Positions 1-12,161 of a stretch of DNA of 64,000 bases are shown one piece after another. A model generated the notes under the pieces. The model did not search any database. It was not told where the DNA came from and worked only from the letters and a program-made list of their open reading frames with translations. Positions within the stretch are counted from its first letter, which is position 1; every line of letters starts with the position of its first letter. Source of the DNA: Chaetoderma sp. LZ-2023a (Eukaryota; Mollusca; Caudofoveata; Chaetodermatida; Chaetodermatidae); NCBI GenBank assembly GCA_034401795.1, contig CM067370.1:65977688-66041687 (forward strand), written 5' to 3'. The translations under genes and the position numbers were made by a program.

Positions 1-475
1 GCAGACCTCTTCCCACTCCCACCCACTTCATGCTATAGCACCCATTATACAGTTACCACAAGCGGAAGCTGAGGCTGCCGTGGGCCATGCTTCTTGTGGG
101 GTGGAACATGTAATGAATAGCATGGAGGTGAAGAGGCTAGATGAGGCCTTGTCTTGTCTAGAACGGCAGAACCGCACAACTCGGTGTACCCGTCTACGCC
201 CCCAAATCACGAACCCAATTCCCATCCAAGCAGCAACCCTATCCGCCGTTGCACCACCACCCCAGATCCAACTTACGTCCATAATCTATGCACCAAGTTC
301 GGACATCATACATCCTGTCCATTTCACACTCCACTCGTCGTCTGTAGACCATCACTCTTCAGATATGAGAGAGTCAGCTGTTACAGAGGAGGTGGCATCC
401 CGGACCGCAGAAACCAAACCACCCACCCCCCCCCCCCCCTCCCAATCACCCCGGGCAGGGAAGCAGCCTGTTTAG
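1..475 (+). other. Unrecognised open frame running in from the left edge
   Basis: One frame is open from the window edge to a stop at 475, about 158 codons. It contains a short helical-looking stretch (MEVKRLDEALSCLERQNR) followed by a proline/threonine/serine-rich tail and a C13-16 tract near 429. I do not recognise it. It could be the end of a mobile-element protein, an exon, or chance. Confidence 0.2.
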
Positions 476-1238
476 CAGACTCTCAGCTCAAATTTTCCCG
501 GTACTTAAAAACTACGACAAAGTACCAACCGTCGTGTAATGGGAAGATGACCAATTCTCCATTCCAACGGGCAACCCTGACCACATATGCTCAACCAAAT
601 CCCCCCACCCCCGTGAGCAGTCATACACCACACTGGACACAGAAAACCAGAAGCATACAGAACACACTTGCCCGCAAGGCTGGATATGTCAATTCACTGT
701 TGTGCTAATCTCACATACACATCTAGCTATAAGGAGAATATAACGGAGACATCCAACATTAGCAACAACAAAATATAGCAATTACCTAACGTTTTAGAAT
801 CGAAAAAGTTAGACATATTTTTCCGCAACATTCCTCTTGCACAGATGCGGGAAGTATATCACTTTCCGTGATCCTGACTTTTCCACAACCACAACAGACT
901 CGGCATTGACCAGCGTGGAAACCTGGATATGCCCAATCCGCAACACACCAGTGTCACACAGCAGTCCACTACCGCCATCAACACCAGTCAACATTTTCCG
1001 CAACCACCTTCTTTTCCAGTTTACGGAAAACTGATCATAGGAAAGGGAGCACACCACAGCCATCTACAATACGCGACCAAGGACGACCACCAGTAAACTT
1101 CTGAAGTTCACCAAAATCCGGAAATTATCTGCCAGCACCGCATCAGCAAAAGCATCATCATTTCAATGACCACTCATCCAATTTACGGCACTCAGTCCAC
1201 CCGCAGCATGGACCACCACTACAACTTCAACAGCAACA
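476..1238. other. Unassigned stretch with scattered TTCCGCAAC words
   Basis: No gene is recognised. The words TTCCGCAAC, ATCCGCAAC and close variants recur between about 820 and 1130. Their source is unknown. Confidence 0.3.
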
Positions 1239-1643
1239 GTGATGTCAGCAGTCTCTACACCGCCACAAGTTAGCACATCACCAGTCATCATTTCCGCCAC
1301 CAGTGCTTCGATGGATACGTCCGCACCATCGTCCAGCTATAGCATTACCGGCCTGGGCCTGCTTAGTAGTGATATATCGGCAGCAGAGGATCATCCGCTG
1401 TGTCCGTCCTGTACGAGTCGGGGTACCCAGACACTCTGGGGAAACGTCACAGCGGATGTTTGTGGACACTACTGCCGAGGTTGCAGCAGGATTTATCAGA
1501 TGTGCGGAACACAGAACTTTTATTATGTTTATTTTTTAAACCTTTTTCTAATTATATGTTTTAACATTCGAAATCAAGTCCCTAGGCTGACTATGGTCAT
1601 CCTACACAGCTGCGCAATATTCTTGCATAGCTGCGTCTCATAA
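1239..1643 (+). other. Unrecognised ORF with a cysteine-rich, zinc-finger-like segment
   Basis: A 134-codon frame begins with a Ser/Thr-rich stretch. Residues ~55-91 then carry CPSC, an 18-residue gap, and CGHYCRGC followed by C, a spacing that could hold zinc. The frame ends in a hydrophobic run. I know no matching family. The neighbouring hairpin-rich DNA suggests a mobile-element remnant, but that is inference. Confidence 0.22.
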
Positions 1644-1674
1644 AGTAATCGCTGCGGATTCCTGTGTTGTAAAC

Positions 1675-1690
1675 ACGTCGTGTACGACGT
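1675..1690. repeat. 16-bp interrupted palindrome
   Basis: ACGTCGT and ACGACGT are separated by two bases, and weaker TGTTGT/ACAACA outer arms surround them. It is the first of five inverted repeats in 530 bp. Confidence 0.6.
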
Positions 1691-1860
1691 AAGTACACAA
1701 CACACCATAGCGAATATGTCATAATCCTGTCATGGTGTCTCAGCTATGCTGGGGCTGCCTGATGAACTAGTCTTTTAACTTTATTATTATTTGATATTTT
1801 TATTATTATTTTTAAACCCTGCGTCAGTACAACGGGGTGGATTTGGGGCAGCGAGAGCTG

Positions 1861-1950
1861 TATGCATCCCTTCATATAATCGGGATGCATACCACTAAAA
1901 TATATATATATATCTATCTGTGTGCATCCCTTTATTTACCCGGGATGCAT
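1861..1950. repeat. Two related hairpins with GCATCCC/GGGATGC stems
   Basis: TATGCATCCC at 1861 pairs with GGGATGCATA at 1882-1891. TGCATCCC at 1923 pairs with GGGATGCA at 1942-1949. The stems are the same and the loops differ; an AT microsatellite lies between them. Confidence 0.7.
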
Positions 1951-2050
1951 TATGTAATTAAACCAATCTGTGATACTCTTGTCGGGTATAGTTACATGAT
2001 TATATAACCTATATACATTCTACTATCGTAATTGTGGTACGTTGGAGCTT

Positions 2051-2097
2051 GGGTGTTCTCTGCGGAAAGATAATTATCCGCACCAAAAAGAACACCC
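2051..2097. repeat. Two-tier hairpin
   Basis: Outer stem GGGTGTTCT (2051-2059) pairs with AGAACACCC (2089-2097). Inner stem TGCGGA (2061-2066) pairs with TCCGCA (2077-2082). Confidence 0.7.
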
Positions 2098-2178
2098 ATG
2101 CGAGCTGTTGTTTAGAAATCATTGTCTGAATAATTTACTAAAGCACGCACAGTAGTATTAAAGAACACAAAAAAAAAA

Positions 2179-2202
2179 GACCTGGAAAAATAATTCCAGG
2201 TC
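2179..2202. repeat. 9-bp perfect hairpin after an A-run
   Basis: GACCTGGAA and TTCCAGGTC are separated by a 6-base AT loop and preceded by a run of A. Confidence 0.7.
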
Positions 2203-2956
2203 AAGTGTCAAAATCAATGGTATTCCTCCCTCCCAAACTCTATCGCACCCTATGCGCTCTGTCTTATGAACATGCGCCTTTTGCGTCACACTCCTCTCGG
2301 CTACGCGCCTACTCGGGAAGTCTATAATTCCTGCCTAGCACGCTCATGTGTGCTTGATCCGCCATGCGTGATCGTTTGCCATGGGTGTCAAACTAGGATG
2401 GGGTGGTGTAGCACGGACCGACCAGACGGATACTGACCGTCCCAGCAGAGCTGGGTAAGGAACGGCCACTCCAGATTCGCTCCGAGCATGGCTCCCTGGG
2501 TAGGATAGTGCATGTACATAGGCCCTATGAGGAAGGTTTCTTGTCAAAAATCGGCTAAGTCGGGATAAAACACATGGTGCGCATGCTTCCCTGACAACAC
2601 GTCTCGGAGTTAGAAGTGAGTGCATGCCCATAGTGTACCGAGTAGGTACTAGTAAATGTTTATAATTCATCTGTTCTCGTTGTTCTTGGCACCGCTTAGG
2701 ACCAAAATTAAACAACCTTTCTAGACCTGTAAACCATTTTAAAATCGGCCTAGAATGGCTGAGTTATCGTCAAAGCTCCCAGTTAAATTATACTTCGAAT
2801 ATTGCTATAACGTTGTAATCGTGTGTATACATGTATATTAAACTAAATACAGAGTGATTTGTACACGGGGTCGATACGTCACTAGTACACCAGCATGCTG
2901 ATTGGCTGGTGCTCGGCCGATGATTAGTTGAGGCGCCCAGCTCTGACATCACAGCG
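2203..2956. other. Unassigned stretch, no recognised gene
   Basis: A 123-codon minus-strand frame (2715-2344) is rich in Arg and Pro and matches nothing I know; it is probably chance. Nothing else is seen. Confidence 0.3.
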
Positions 2957-2958
2957 AG

Positions 2959-2965
2959 TATAAAA
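2959..2965 (+). promoter_or_regulatory. TATA-box-like site
   Basis: TATAAAA is followed by a G-rich start region, and an ATTGG (reverse CCAAT) lies about 60 bases upstream at ~2898. The arrangement resembles a core promoter, possibly of a mobile element, but no downstream gene on the plus strand was recognised. Confidence 0.25.
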
Positions 2966-2976
2966 TGGGGTGAAAA

Positions 2977-3306
2977 TCAGGTGCATCGCCGGTGCGGAAG
3001 CTGGACCCGCGCAGGACGACTGGAACACAAGGATGACGGATGTAACTGCTGACCTACAGTGATCTTCACTTCAACCGGTGTCTTACGGATCCCAGCACAT
3101 CCGCGGTGGTAGGATGTCCTCGGCTTCCACAGAATTTTGGATACTCCCGGACGGTCATCCGGGGGTAGTAAACTATATTTAAAGTTAGGCCTTCCGCATC
3201 TGGACTTTCTTACGGAGCCTTCCTGAGAGCGGGCCCGGGATGTGATTCTACATGATGTAGAGCTACGTTGATTCTTGGTGGATGACTCGCTGGATCTGCC
3301 AACCAC
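2977..3306 (-). other. Unrecognised 109-codon ORF
   Basis: The frame is Ser/Arg-rich in its first half (SSTSCRITSRARSQEG) and has no motif I recognise. The local GC content is higher than in the flanks. It may belong to a mobile-element remnant together with the TATA-like site. Confidence 0.15.
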
Positions 3307-3416
3307 ACTGAAAAGTGGACTTCAACCTCCGCACTGCACGTTGTGTGTGTTTTAATTAACCTTTTGACCATGGTCTGGTGGACTTTGCTAGGTCGCAGCT
3401 ACCACCGCTCCTAGTT

Positions 3417-4480
3417 TTTAATCCATCAACAATTGACAAAACAAATGTATTTTAATCAAAGGGTCCAATAGTTTCAAGTCTTAATGAACCAGAGTCATAG
3501 CCCTTGTTTAAGTGTGTGGCCTCTGTATATTCATAGTCCAAATAGATATTTGACTGAAGAAACATATCTGCTAAATTTGATTTTAAGTCATCAACAATTG
3601 ACGAAACAAATTGATTTTCAACATAGGGTTCAATAGTTTAAGACTTAATGAACCAGAGTTATGGCCCTTGTTTAACTATGCATACTCTTTATATCCATAG
3701 TTTTAATAGATATTTGACTGAAGGAACATATCTGCTAAATTAGATCTTAATCTATCAATAATTGGCAGAAACATGTATTTTCCCCATATGGTTCAATACT
3801 TAAAGACACCTCAATGAACCCAAGTTTTGAACCTTGTTTAAGGGCGTGGTCATTTTATATCCATAGCTCTAATAGATGTTGCCTAAAGGAACATATCTAA
3901 TAAATTTAGTTGTAATCCATCAATAAATGACAAAACGTGCAACAAATATATTTTCTCCATAGGCCAATACTTTGAAAATATAGCAAGGGACATATCTCTG
4001 CTTTTTGTGGGCGTGGCACTTCATATTCGTAGCCCAAATAGATATTGCCTAAAGGAACATATCTGCCGAATTGGGTTTTAATCCATCGATAAATGACAAA
4101 ATGTGACACAAACATATTTTCCCCATAGGGTTCAATACCTAAAACACATTAATGAACCAGAGTTATGCCCCTTGTTTAAGGGTGTGGCCACTTCATCCGT
4201 ATAGCCCAAATAGATATTGCCTAAAGGAACATGTCTGGAAAATCTGGTTTTAATCAATTGATAAATGACAAAGCGTGCCACAAACTTCTTTTCCCCATAG
4301 GCTTCAATACTTTGAAAGTATAGCATGGGCGATAACTTTGAAAGTATAGCATGGGCGATAACTTTGCTAATTTTTGGGTGTGGCCTCTCCATCTTCATAG
4401 CCCAAACAGATATTGCCAAAAGGCACATATCTTCCAAATTTGATTGTAATCCATCAACAAATTGTGAAACGTGCCACAAT
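3417..4480. repeat. Tandem satellite, ~165-bp unit, about 6 copies
   Basis: The anchor ATCCATCAACAATTGAC and variants recurs at about 3420, 3587, 3751, 3913, 4080, 4251 and 4450. Each unit also carries ATAGATATT and AACATATCTG words. Units are clearly diverged, so the array is old. Confidence 0.85.
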
Positions 4481-5688
4481 TGTTGACAGATGAGACAGAG
4501 ACAAATCGCAATTGTATAAGCGACCTAGGTGAACTAGAGAACTTAGAAACATGATTGAAGATGTGACCATGTTTATACCACAAATGGCTGTGCCAGGCAC
4601 CCACTGGAGTATAAAGATGTCTGCCATCTTAATTTCTTTACCACTTGCCGGCCATTATCTCCGAAACTGCATATAGTCCAGCAGATTGGTGAAATAATTA
4701 ACTGTTTGTTAAAAGCATACAGTTTAGGTATTGGATAGATATTGGCCTACTGAATGAAAGTAGAAGTGGACCCAAACTAAAAAATTCAAAATGGCCTACA
4801 TTTTCAAGATGACGGCTATTTTGAATTTTTCAACTATAAAATATATGAATAGTCACATTGTACTAGGGTACACTATGTATTTTCGGAGCGAGTCATAACT
4901 AAGTTGGAGACAACTTGTGACTCAATCCGTATTGAACAATAAAAATATGTTTAAAACATGTATTTTCGCTCAAATTTGTGGGCAATTTGTAAAACTAAAT
5001 GTTTTCCCAAACCATTGTGTGTACTAATTCTAAAAAACAATGTTTGCCTTTTTACCAATGTACTTATGGCGGCCATCTTGGAATTCAAAATGACCGCCAT
5101 GAAAAAAACTTAAACCCGAATATCTTGGTTTACGCTCGATGTAGAATGATTTCTTCTGGTAAATTTATAGTTTTATGAATACTAAGGTATACTGTTATGA
5201 AACTGATTACACCCACCCACCCCTACCCACCTCCATCAGTGCTGGGCATTGTAACAATTCTACTGTAATACATGGACAGTGGTAATTTTCAAAACTATTA
5301 CCAAAAGTAGATAGAATACATATTTTGGCAAAAGCACCGCGTATATACATATAAGTGTAAAACATGCTTAAATTGTCGTCTGCTCGCAGAATTACAACAA
5401 ATGCACATGTAGTTACGCTGGCAGTAAGCCATGAACATTTCTTACTCTAAACCTAACCCATCAACGTAAATAAAAAAATAAAACAATAAAAATTCTTTTG
5501 ATCTCCGATTTGAGTAAACCATTATTATTATGCCGATTGTGATATTTCCATTTGTCACATCACTGTATAGAGAGACTATTAGGTCTATAGACATGTCAAA
5601 ATCTTGCAAAATAGTAGATTGGACCTATCGGTAGTCAGCGTCCAAGCGTGACTCCAATAGACTGGACAGTGTGTCTTATGTCAAGAGA
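4481..5688. other. Unassigned AT-rich stretch
   Basis: Words such as AAGATGGCGGCCAT and GGCCATCTTGGAATTCAAAA recall the ~620-bp repeat at 27-28.8 kb. No gene is recognised. Confidence 0.35.
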
Positions 5689-5689
5689 C

Positions 5690-8560
5690 TACACCTGACG
5701 CATTGCAGATGCTCGTGAAACTCTGAGATCAGATCTTGATTTTGGGTATAGAACATTAGTAAACAACATTGAGTGATTCGCTGCACTTGAAAGTTTGCCA
5801 TAGCCACTGGATCTGGATCTATTAAATGATGGTGATGGAATATCAGAAACATTACTATGACGAATGGTCAAATGGCATAAAACATATAGGTCAAGATTTA
5901 GCAGTTTGAAATTGCAGAGAGCTGAACAAAGGAAGTCCGATTCTGAGAGCCAGGATTCAAATGCAGACACAATTGCGTGTAAGAAAATGCGGTTCATTTT
6001 TGGCGAGGAATCAAGATTAGAAAACCATAAATGTTTCTTTTGTGGGGATGCCTCGGGTGAACCACATGAAGCATCAACATTCAACATAGATAGATATGTT
6101 CGCAAATGTGCACTTGAACTGCAAGGTACAATCATACTTGCTAAACTTAGTGGTGAAGATTTGATATCACAGAAAGCTGTTTATCATTCCACATGTTTGA
6201 TATCCTCAAACAATAAGGTCACTAGGAACAATCCTGAAAATGTCGAAGAAAACACAGATTCTAGGCTTTATAGCAGAATCACATTAGCTGAGCTAGTAAC
6301 ATATATACAAGAAACATGTGCAACATCTGATGTAGCTCCTGTGTTGAAACTATCAGACCTTGCCACAATGTACACTTCAAGGTTGAACCAACTTGCTGCA
6401 GATATAGCAGCGCATGTCAACACTACCCATTTGAAAAAATAGAATCCTTGCAAATATCCCAAAAATCCACGCTCACAAGCAGGGAAGGAACGTCTTAGCG
6501 GTATTTAATGCAGACATCAGATTAGCTCTTCAGGAAGCATGTAACCATGAATTTGACAATGAAGCGATAATTCTTTCTCAAGCCGTAGAAACATTTTCAT
6601 TAGTAAAACAACATTCAATGGAACATTTGAAAGCAAATTCCAGCAGGACTCTGTACCACAAACACTCAACACTTTAGTTAGTATGATTCTTGGCGGCCCA
6701 AATATCCAAACTCAAGCAACCTGATTGAGGCTCAGGCTTCAGTGACCATTTTACAATTACTGAAATTTAACTCAACCCATCGTCGCTGTGATGGATCAGC
6801 AGAAATCTATCATACTATAGAACGTGAGCCTCCATTACCAGTTTATCTAGGTCTCCTCGTGCATGCAAAAATAAGGAAGCAGGGTATCATTGATAGGGTT
6901 TATAGCCTCGGTCTGTCTGTTTCCTATGACAGTATATTGGATATTTCGACAAACATCGGGAACATTGTGACTGCGCAGTTTGAAGCATAAAATGTTGTAT
7001 ATCCACTAAAACTTCATAATGGTTATCTTCACAACTGGGCAATGGACAATATTGACCATAACTCCAGTTCGCACGTAGCCCAAGGATCCCTACATAGTAC
7101 TGGAATACCGTTATTTCAGCACCCAAATTCTGTTGTCAGTGGAGGTGACAGAGAACCCATGGTCACTGATAGCATTGTTACTAACAGAATGACCCTGAAA
7201 CCATTGCCAGAGCAGTATTCATGTGTACCACATGTTGGGTTGTGCAGTACAACTCCACCGGTACCTCCAACACAAGGGTCAATTGTCAACAACTTGCAGA
7301 CGTTACAACCGGCCATCGACACCGAACGCAGATGGCTACATCAGGTAAGAACTGAGGTTGAAGATGATAATTCTGAAGACCAGAATCAGTCTACGCTTTT
7401 CATGCACATCAGCTTCAGTCAGCGCCCTGCTTTGGATATCAGTTCTTTATAGCCACTTTTTTGAAGAACATGCACAATCAGAAGCTATGATACATCATGC
7501 AATTCATGTAGTGAAAAACGCTGTTTCCTCAACCATGGACAAATTGCTGTGATAGCATTTAACCATTTTTTGGCGATTGCCAAACTTATTCAATGGAACT
7601 GGATTGATCCCTATTTAGAACAGCACCTAGTTGCAATGTTGGGAGGGTTGTGCATAGAAATGGCCGCTTGGAAGGTTGTAGGAAATTGGCTCGAAGACAG
7701 TGGATGGACAAATGCTGTAGTACAAGCTAACATTACATCATCAGGAATGGTTGATTCCTTTCTTAATGCATCACATGTATCAAGAACCAGACATGTACGT
7801 CAGGTGGCAGCATGTGCTCTCTATATGCTCAGGAGCAAGTCATACAAGCACCATGTTGAACAGCTTGGTCATTATGCAGACATTCCAGTTTGAGAGTTGG
7901 CAAACACGCAGAGAAGCTGAGAGTCCACAGTTCAAGCATTGGGTCATTACATTTCACTTGGAACTGCTGATTCTAATGTTTGTTTTGAGAAGGTAATTTC
8001 CAACTGTACAAGCATACGCTCACTAAGCTTATACCATGGCTCTTCACTCTTGACCATTCAAACGGGGTGCCAGTCCATATTCGTGACATGTCATTGCAGA
8101 CTTTGCACCTAGAAATCGCAGCGGAATTTGAGAAAAGAAATTTCGTTGTGCACGAAGCACATCACACTTTCTCTGCAATCCTGATAGTCCACATGAACAA
8201 AATAACAAGTGTTTAAAGGACATGGTGGAGCAATAGGTCTAACTGAAAACCATTCGCAACCTCTTCACTGGATGGTCTCGACCAGAAATTGCCAGGGAAA
8301 TAAATAAGTTTCAAAATTTTCAAGAATCCATCAAGATAAATCAAAGCATGAAAGTAGATCAGGTCAAAATCAGGAATGAAGTGAAATCTTTGTGTGATAC
8401 AATTGAGGAAATGGGTAATCGATTTGACGAATACAGTGTATTAGACACTCATAATATTGCCGACTCTAGGCGATCAGTAGTACCAATGTTTTCTGACGGA
8501 AAGGATTGAGCAGCGACTTAAACCTCTTTCTGATCCAATCAAACGTAACAGCCTCATTTT
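5690..8560 (+). pseudogene. Decayed copy of an uncharacterised multicopy metazoan gene family
   Basis: Several plus-strand frames in collinear order match, from memory, a repeated uncharacterised protein of cnidarian and mollusc genomes. The order is: WHKTYRSRF, then CFFCG and DRYVRKCALELQ, then a YHSTC segment (5864-6442); PLPVYLGLLVHAKIRKQ and LGLSVSYD (6742-6990); AMDNIDHNSSS (~7040); IAFNHFLAIAKLIQWNW, MLGGLCIEMAAWK and TRHVRQVAACALYML (7549-7893); then VHIRDMSLQ near 8080 and KPLSDPIKRN near 8530. CxxC and H/C pairs suggest an N-terminal zinc finger. The copy is broken into about five frames with no matching splice sites seen, so it looks dead. Function is unknown; a mobile-element origin is likely but unproved. 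Confidence 0.65.
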
Positions 8561-10508
8561 ACTCAAGGTATTATGTATTAATATAAACTTTTATCAAATT
8601 TTTTTTGCCTCAGAATTTTTGGTCAGAAGAGCAGAATGTAAAATTCAACCTAAAAATGTAATATCAGCAAATGGTAACCGCTACATGTATTTCCTCTTGT
8701 CGTATTGTAATAACCAACATTGTGGGCTATATTGTCTTTAATAATTGTATTCTATGTAATATTTGTAGACGTTACGTGTATCATTCTTAAATGATGAAAT
8801 AAAACTCAAACTGACAAGTCATTGTATTGTCGTATGTCCGATCAAAATAAAATGACCCAAAACAACGCAAGACAAAAAATGAGGTTGGATCCTGTCTTAT
8901 GCTGGAAGGCCAAATTAAACCTCTTTTGTAATTGGAGGCATTCCACTGAACTACATCTGGACTGAAAGGAGGCCTCGCAAATACAGGTTTTGTAACGTCG
9001 CGAATGCCAATATCGAAAATTAATAATAAATATGTACATAAGTTTTAAAATCAGCATATGCATTCAGCAGTATATTTATTGGCGAGATTTTTGTTCAGTT
9101 GGGCAATTTCGTCCCGACCGACTTGGTTACATTATGATAATTAGATGACGATGATATCACTAGCGTACGGGGATTCCCCTGTGTATTGAACATATTTCTC
9201 GCTCAAAGGTGGTTTTATGCGTCGTATTATGGTTACAGTATGAAATAAACTTAATAAGCAAATATTTGGCCGAAAAAGCGATTATTATTATTTTGCATCC
9301 AGTGGTAAAAAAACTATTTTTCAATTTTTCTGAACTATAACTGCATGCTATATAGACTTCATGCTATATAAAGATTTTTTGGCTCATATATTGTCAAATT
9401 TTGCGCTGCGTGTTATCTATTAGGCATAATATATACGTGAAATTATGGTATGGGTGGTGACCTAGACTCAACACCTATGCCCATATACAGTCATGTGGGC
9501 ATGACCTAATATGTAAATGATTTGATGTCACAGATCATGTGCCACTCTCTCGACCAATCCCCCCGCAAATTTTGAACGCTAGGAAATTCCCCCATCTCCA
9601 TCAAGTTATTCATAGAATATCGTAATATCTGCCCCAAACCCCAGCCGGTCCGACTGAACGAGACGTAGTGACAATTAGGCTAGGCGAAGTCATGGCCAAG
9701 GAAAAAGATAACATCGGGATAGGGGAAGCCAGAGACATCTCTGTGGAACTCGAGTCAACGTAAAATTGCACTAGAATTGCAGCCAGAAATCCCAACAACC
9801 ACTGGGACTGTCAACGATGTGACAATGAGGGGTGGCACCTCTACCCCGCACATCTTCTGGGCAGGCCCTAAATAGTGAACCAGAATGTGTAATTATTTTA
9901 TGGTGATCAACTCTTCTTCAGTCATAAAAATGTTTACCTATTAGTTACCATAGGCTAGTGCGAATGTAGGGTTAAGAGATAAAGCCAGTAAGTATGGTAA
10001 CATTGGCACCAATATGCTATACATAAAAAAGAAACATCTTCATTGTAAAATACTCACATCTTTAATTAAATATTTCATAGAAGGGTATTCATTACCTAAT
10101 CTGTTAATAAAATTATGTGTATGTATATACAAACTATCATATACATTGACAAACGATTAAGATACGAAATCTTCTGAAATGTGACCATTTTGAAGGATCA
10201 ACTAATGCTACAATAGAACCTATTATACCATCAATTAGTTCTAAAGCTCTGACTCGGCATAACACTGCAGTACCACCCATCCCTGATTATATTGATATAG
10301 CATAGCGTACCCCGCCCAGATATACTACCATTTCAGTAACTATAAGCAAATTATCAGCAAAATTCTAGAAATAAAGAAAAGTAATAAACGGAATGTTTAA
10401 TGCTAGATTGGAAAATCAAGCTAGATTCTTGATATATAAATTAAAAGCGCTAAGACAAAGTTATCAGAAAATTTATACATACTGGCATACAATATCTTGT
10501 GATGAAGA
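8561..10508. other. Unassigned intergenic stretch
   Basis: Short frames near 8842-9063 and 9610-9798 show no motif and are probably chance. No hairpin, array or terminal repeat is obvious. Confidence 0.4.
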
Positions 10509-10706
10509 GTTGAGCTTCTGCAGTGGTCTTGTGAAAGGTCCATTTGCAGCCCAGGAGAAGACCATTTTTGAAAATTTACCAATGGAATGACAGGTTGAAC
10601 CAGTCATTTCAGTGATAAATGAAAAAAAATCTCTTGGTCTGCAAATGGACACCTTCATAGACAAAATTGAAATTTTCACAAATGAATGTACGGGTTAACG
10701 GGTTAA
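10509..10706 (+). mobile_element. Palindromic TTAA MITE, family B, left end missing
   Basis: It carries GCTTCTGCAGTGGTCTTG, a diverged palindrome centre (GGAATGACAGGTTGAACC) and TCTTGGTCTGCAAATGGACA, and ends at GGG-TTAA. Confidence 0.7.
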
Positions 10707-10895
10707 TACATAACAAAAACAACAATCAAATTGTAGGTGTCTCACCAATAACTATCCCTGGTGACAACCTACTTGTCCGTAAATTCATCCGAATAACACA
10801 AAAATTAAATACTATTTCTACAGTGGGTATTAACAGTTTACAAATCTATTTAATAGAATACTGTGCGCGAACAAGCAGGAAGCAGGAGAAAAACA

Positions 10896-11095
10896 TTAAC
10901 CCTTACCACTCTGGTGTCAAAATTTAAAATTAAGCTAAAAGATGAACTGGTGTTCATTTTTCAACAAATTTGGTGGGAGATGGTGTTGTCGTAGACAGCA
11001 ACATCTTCCAGCAAAATTGTTGAAAAATATACACCAGTTTCTTTGATACTGACAAGTAAAAGATGGAATATTGACACCAGTGTGCTAAGGGTTAA
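10896..11095 (+). mobile_element. Complete 200-bp TTAA-flanked MITE, family C
   Basis: TTAA at 10896-10899 and 11092-11095 flanks inverted ends that match at about 24 of 28 bases (CCCTTACCACTCTGGTGTCA at the left). The core folds into a long hairpin around 10950-11040 (AACTGGTGT...ACACCAGTT). TTAA targets and CCC-starting ends are the hallmark of piggyBac-type elements. No transposase is encoded. Confidence 0.8.
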
Positions 11096-12152
11096 GCAGC
11101 GCAGTAATATAATCAGTCTTTGTGCAATCACTATAAATTAATAGATAATGATACAGATATTTATACATACTTCGAGTTATTAAAGCAATAAAAATCTCTC
11201 AATTTCAATATATTTTGTAAGATTTTACAATCAAATTCACATGTACTGTAAGTAACAATTAAATCAGGATTCAACACAACATAAATATGTACAACTAAAA
11301 ATGTTTTTATTTAACAATCCAATATAACATGATAGATATACAACGATGTAGCATCCTCCATTTCACTGGTATCATCGATTCAAAGAAGCATTTATGAAAA
11401 CAACTGTCCTAGCTTCATAATATCCAAGAGACTGTTTATTAAATAGTAGCCATACAATTCGTACACTTGACAGACTTTTAATGATCATGACAGAGATATA
11501 TACATCATTCATTACGCATTTTGATTGTGACATCAGCCTACATGTGATGTAATTTATTATGACATCATATACTTCAGTGATGGGTGAGATCTATCCATTC
11601 CGTCAATAAAAAGCGTGTATTATTTGCCAATTAGCCTGAGAGTTATAGGTTCAAATGAAATATAAGCCTCTGTGTTAGTGCTTAAGCAGATCTCTTCATA
11701 AGACTAGAAAGATTGCATCCCATACATCAAGTCACTTTTGTTTTTCTACACAGCACTTATCATATGCAGACTTGGCATGATACTTGCCTTGTTAATGTAT
11801 GATATCATATAGGGCCTGGTATGGTGTAGTAACGTGCTGCATTGGGCTAGACAGGGAAGGGCAGCGAGCAGAGGGCAAGTCTGCTGCTCTATGCGATCTA
11901 TGAGTATTATGCAAAATCACATTGAACATGATTGAAGGCGGTATCCAGAATAACACACACAAAACTCCCTCCCCTCCCCTCCCCCCCCCCCCCACCCCTA
12001 TGCTCAGCGCCAAACTATTATTAAATATCAGAGGGAATAAGTACACAGTCATTCTTCAAATTTTGTAGCGATAAAGTATCATTTTTCTTACAAGAAATGG
12101 GTTAATCAGAAATCAACCTTGTTCAAGTGACCTTTGACCTGTACAAGGGAAC
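11096..12152. other. Unassigned stretch with repeat-like DNA
   Basis: 11,400-11,590 (TGACATCA, TACATGTGATGTAATTTATT) resembles 19,040-19,105 beside PP1 and is probably a dispersed repeat. A C13 run lies at 11,981-11,993. No gene is recognised. Confidence 0.4.
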
Positions 12153-12161
12153 AATCTCTAT

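Noticed and set aside
1750-1775. Hammerhead ribozyme core word CTGATGA near 1,758
   Set aside because: No GAAA partner or flanking stems I and III could be found, so the word is chance.
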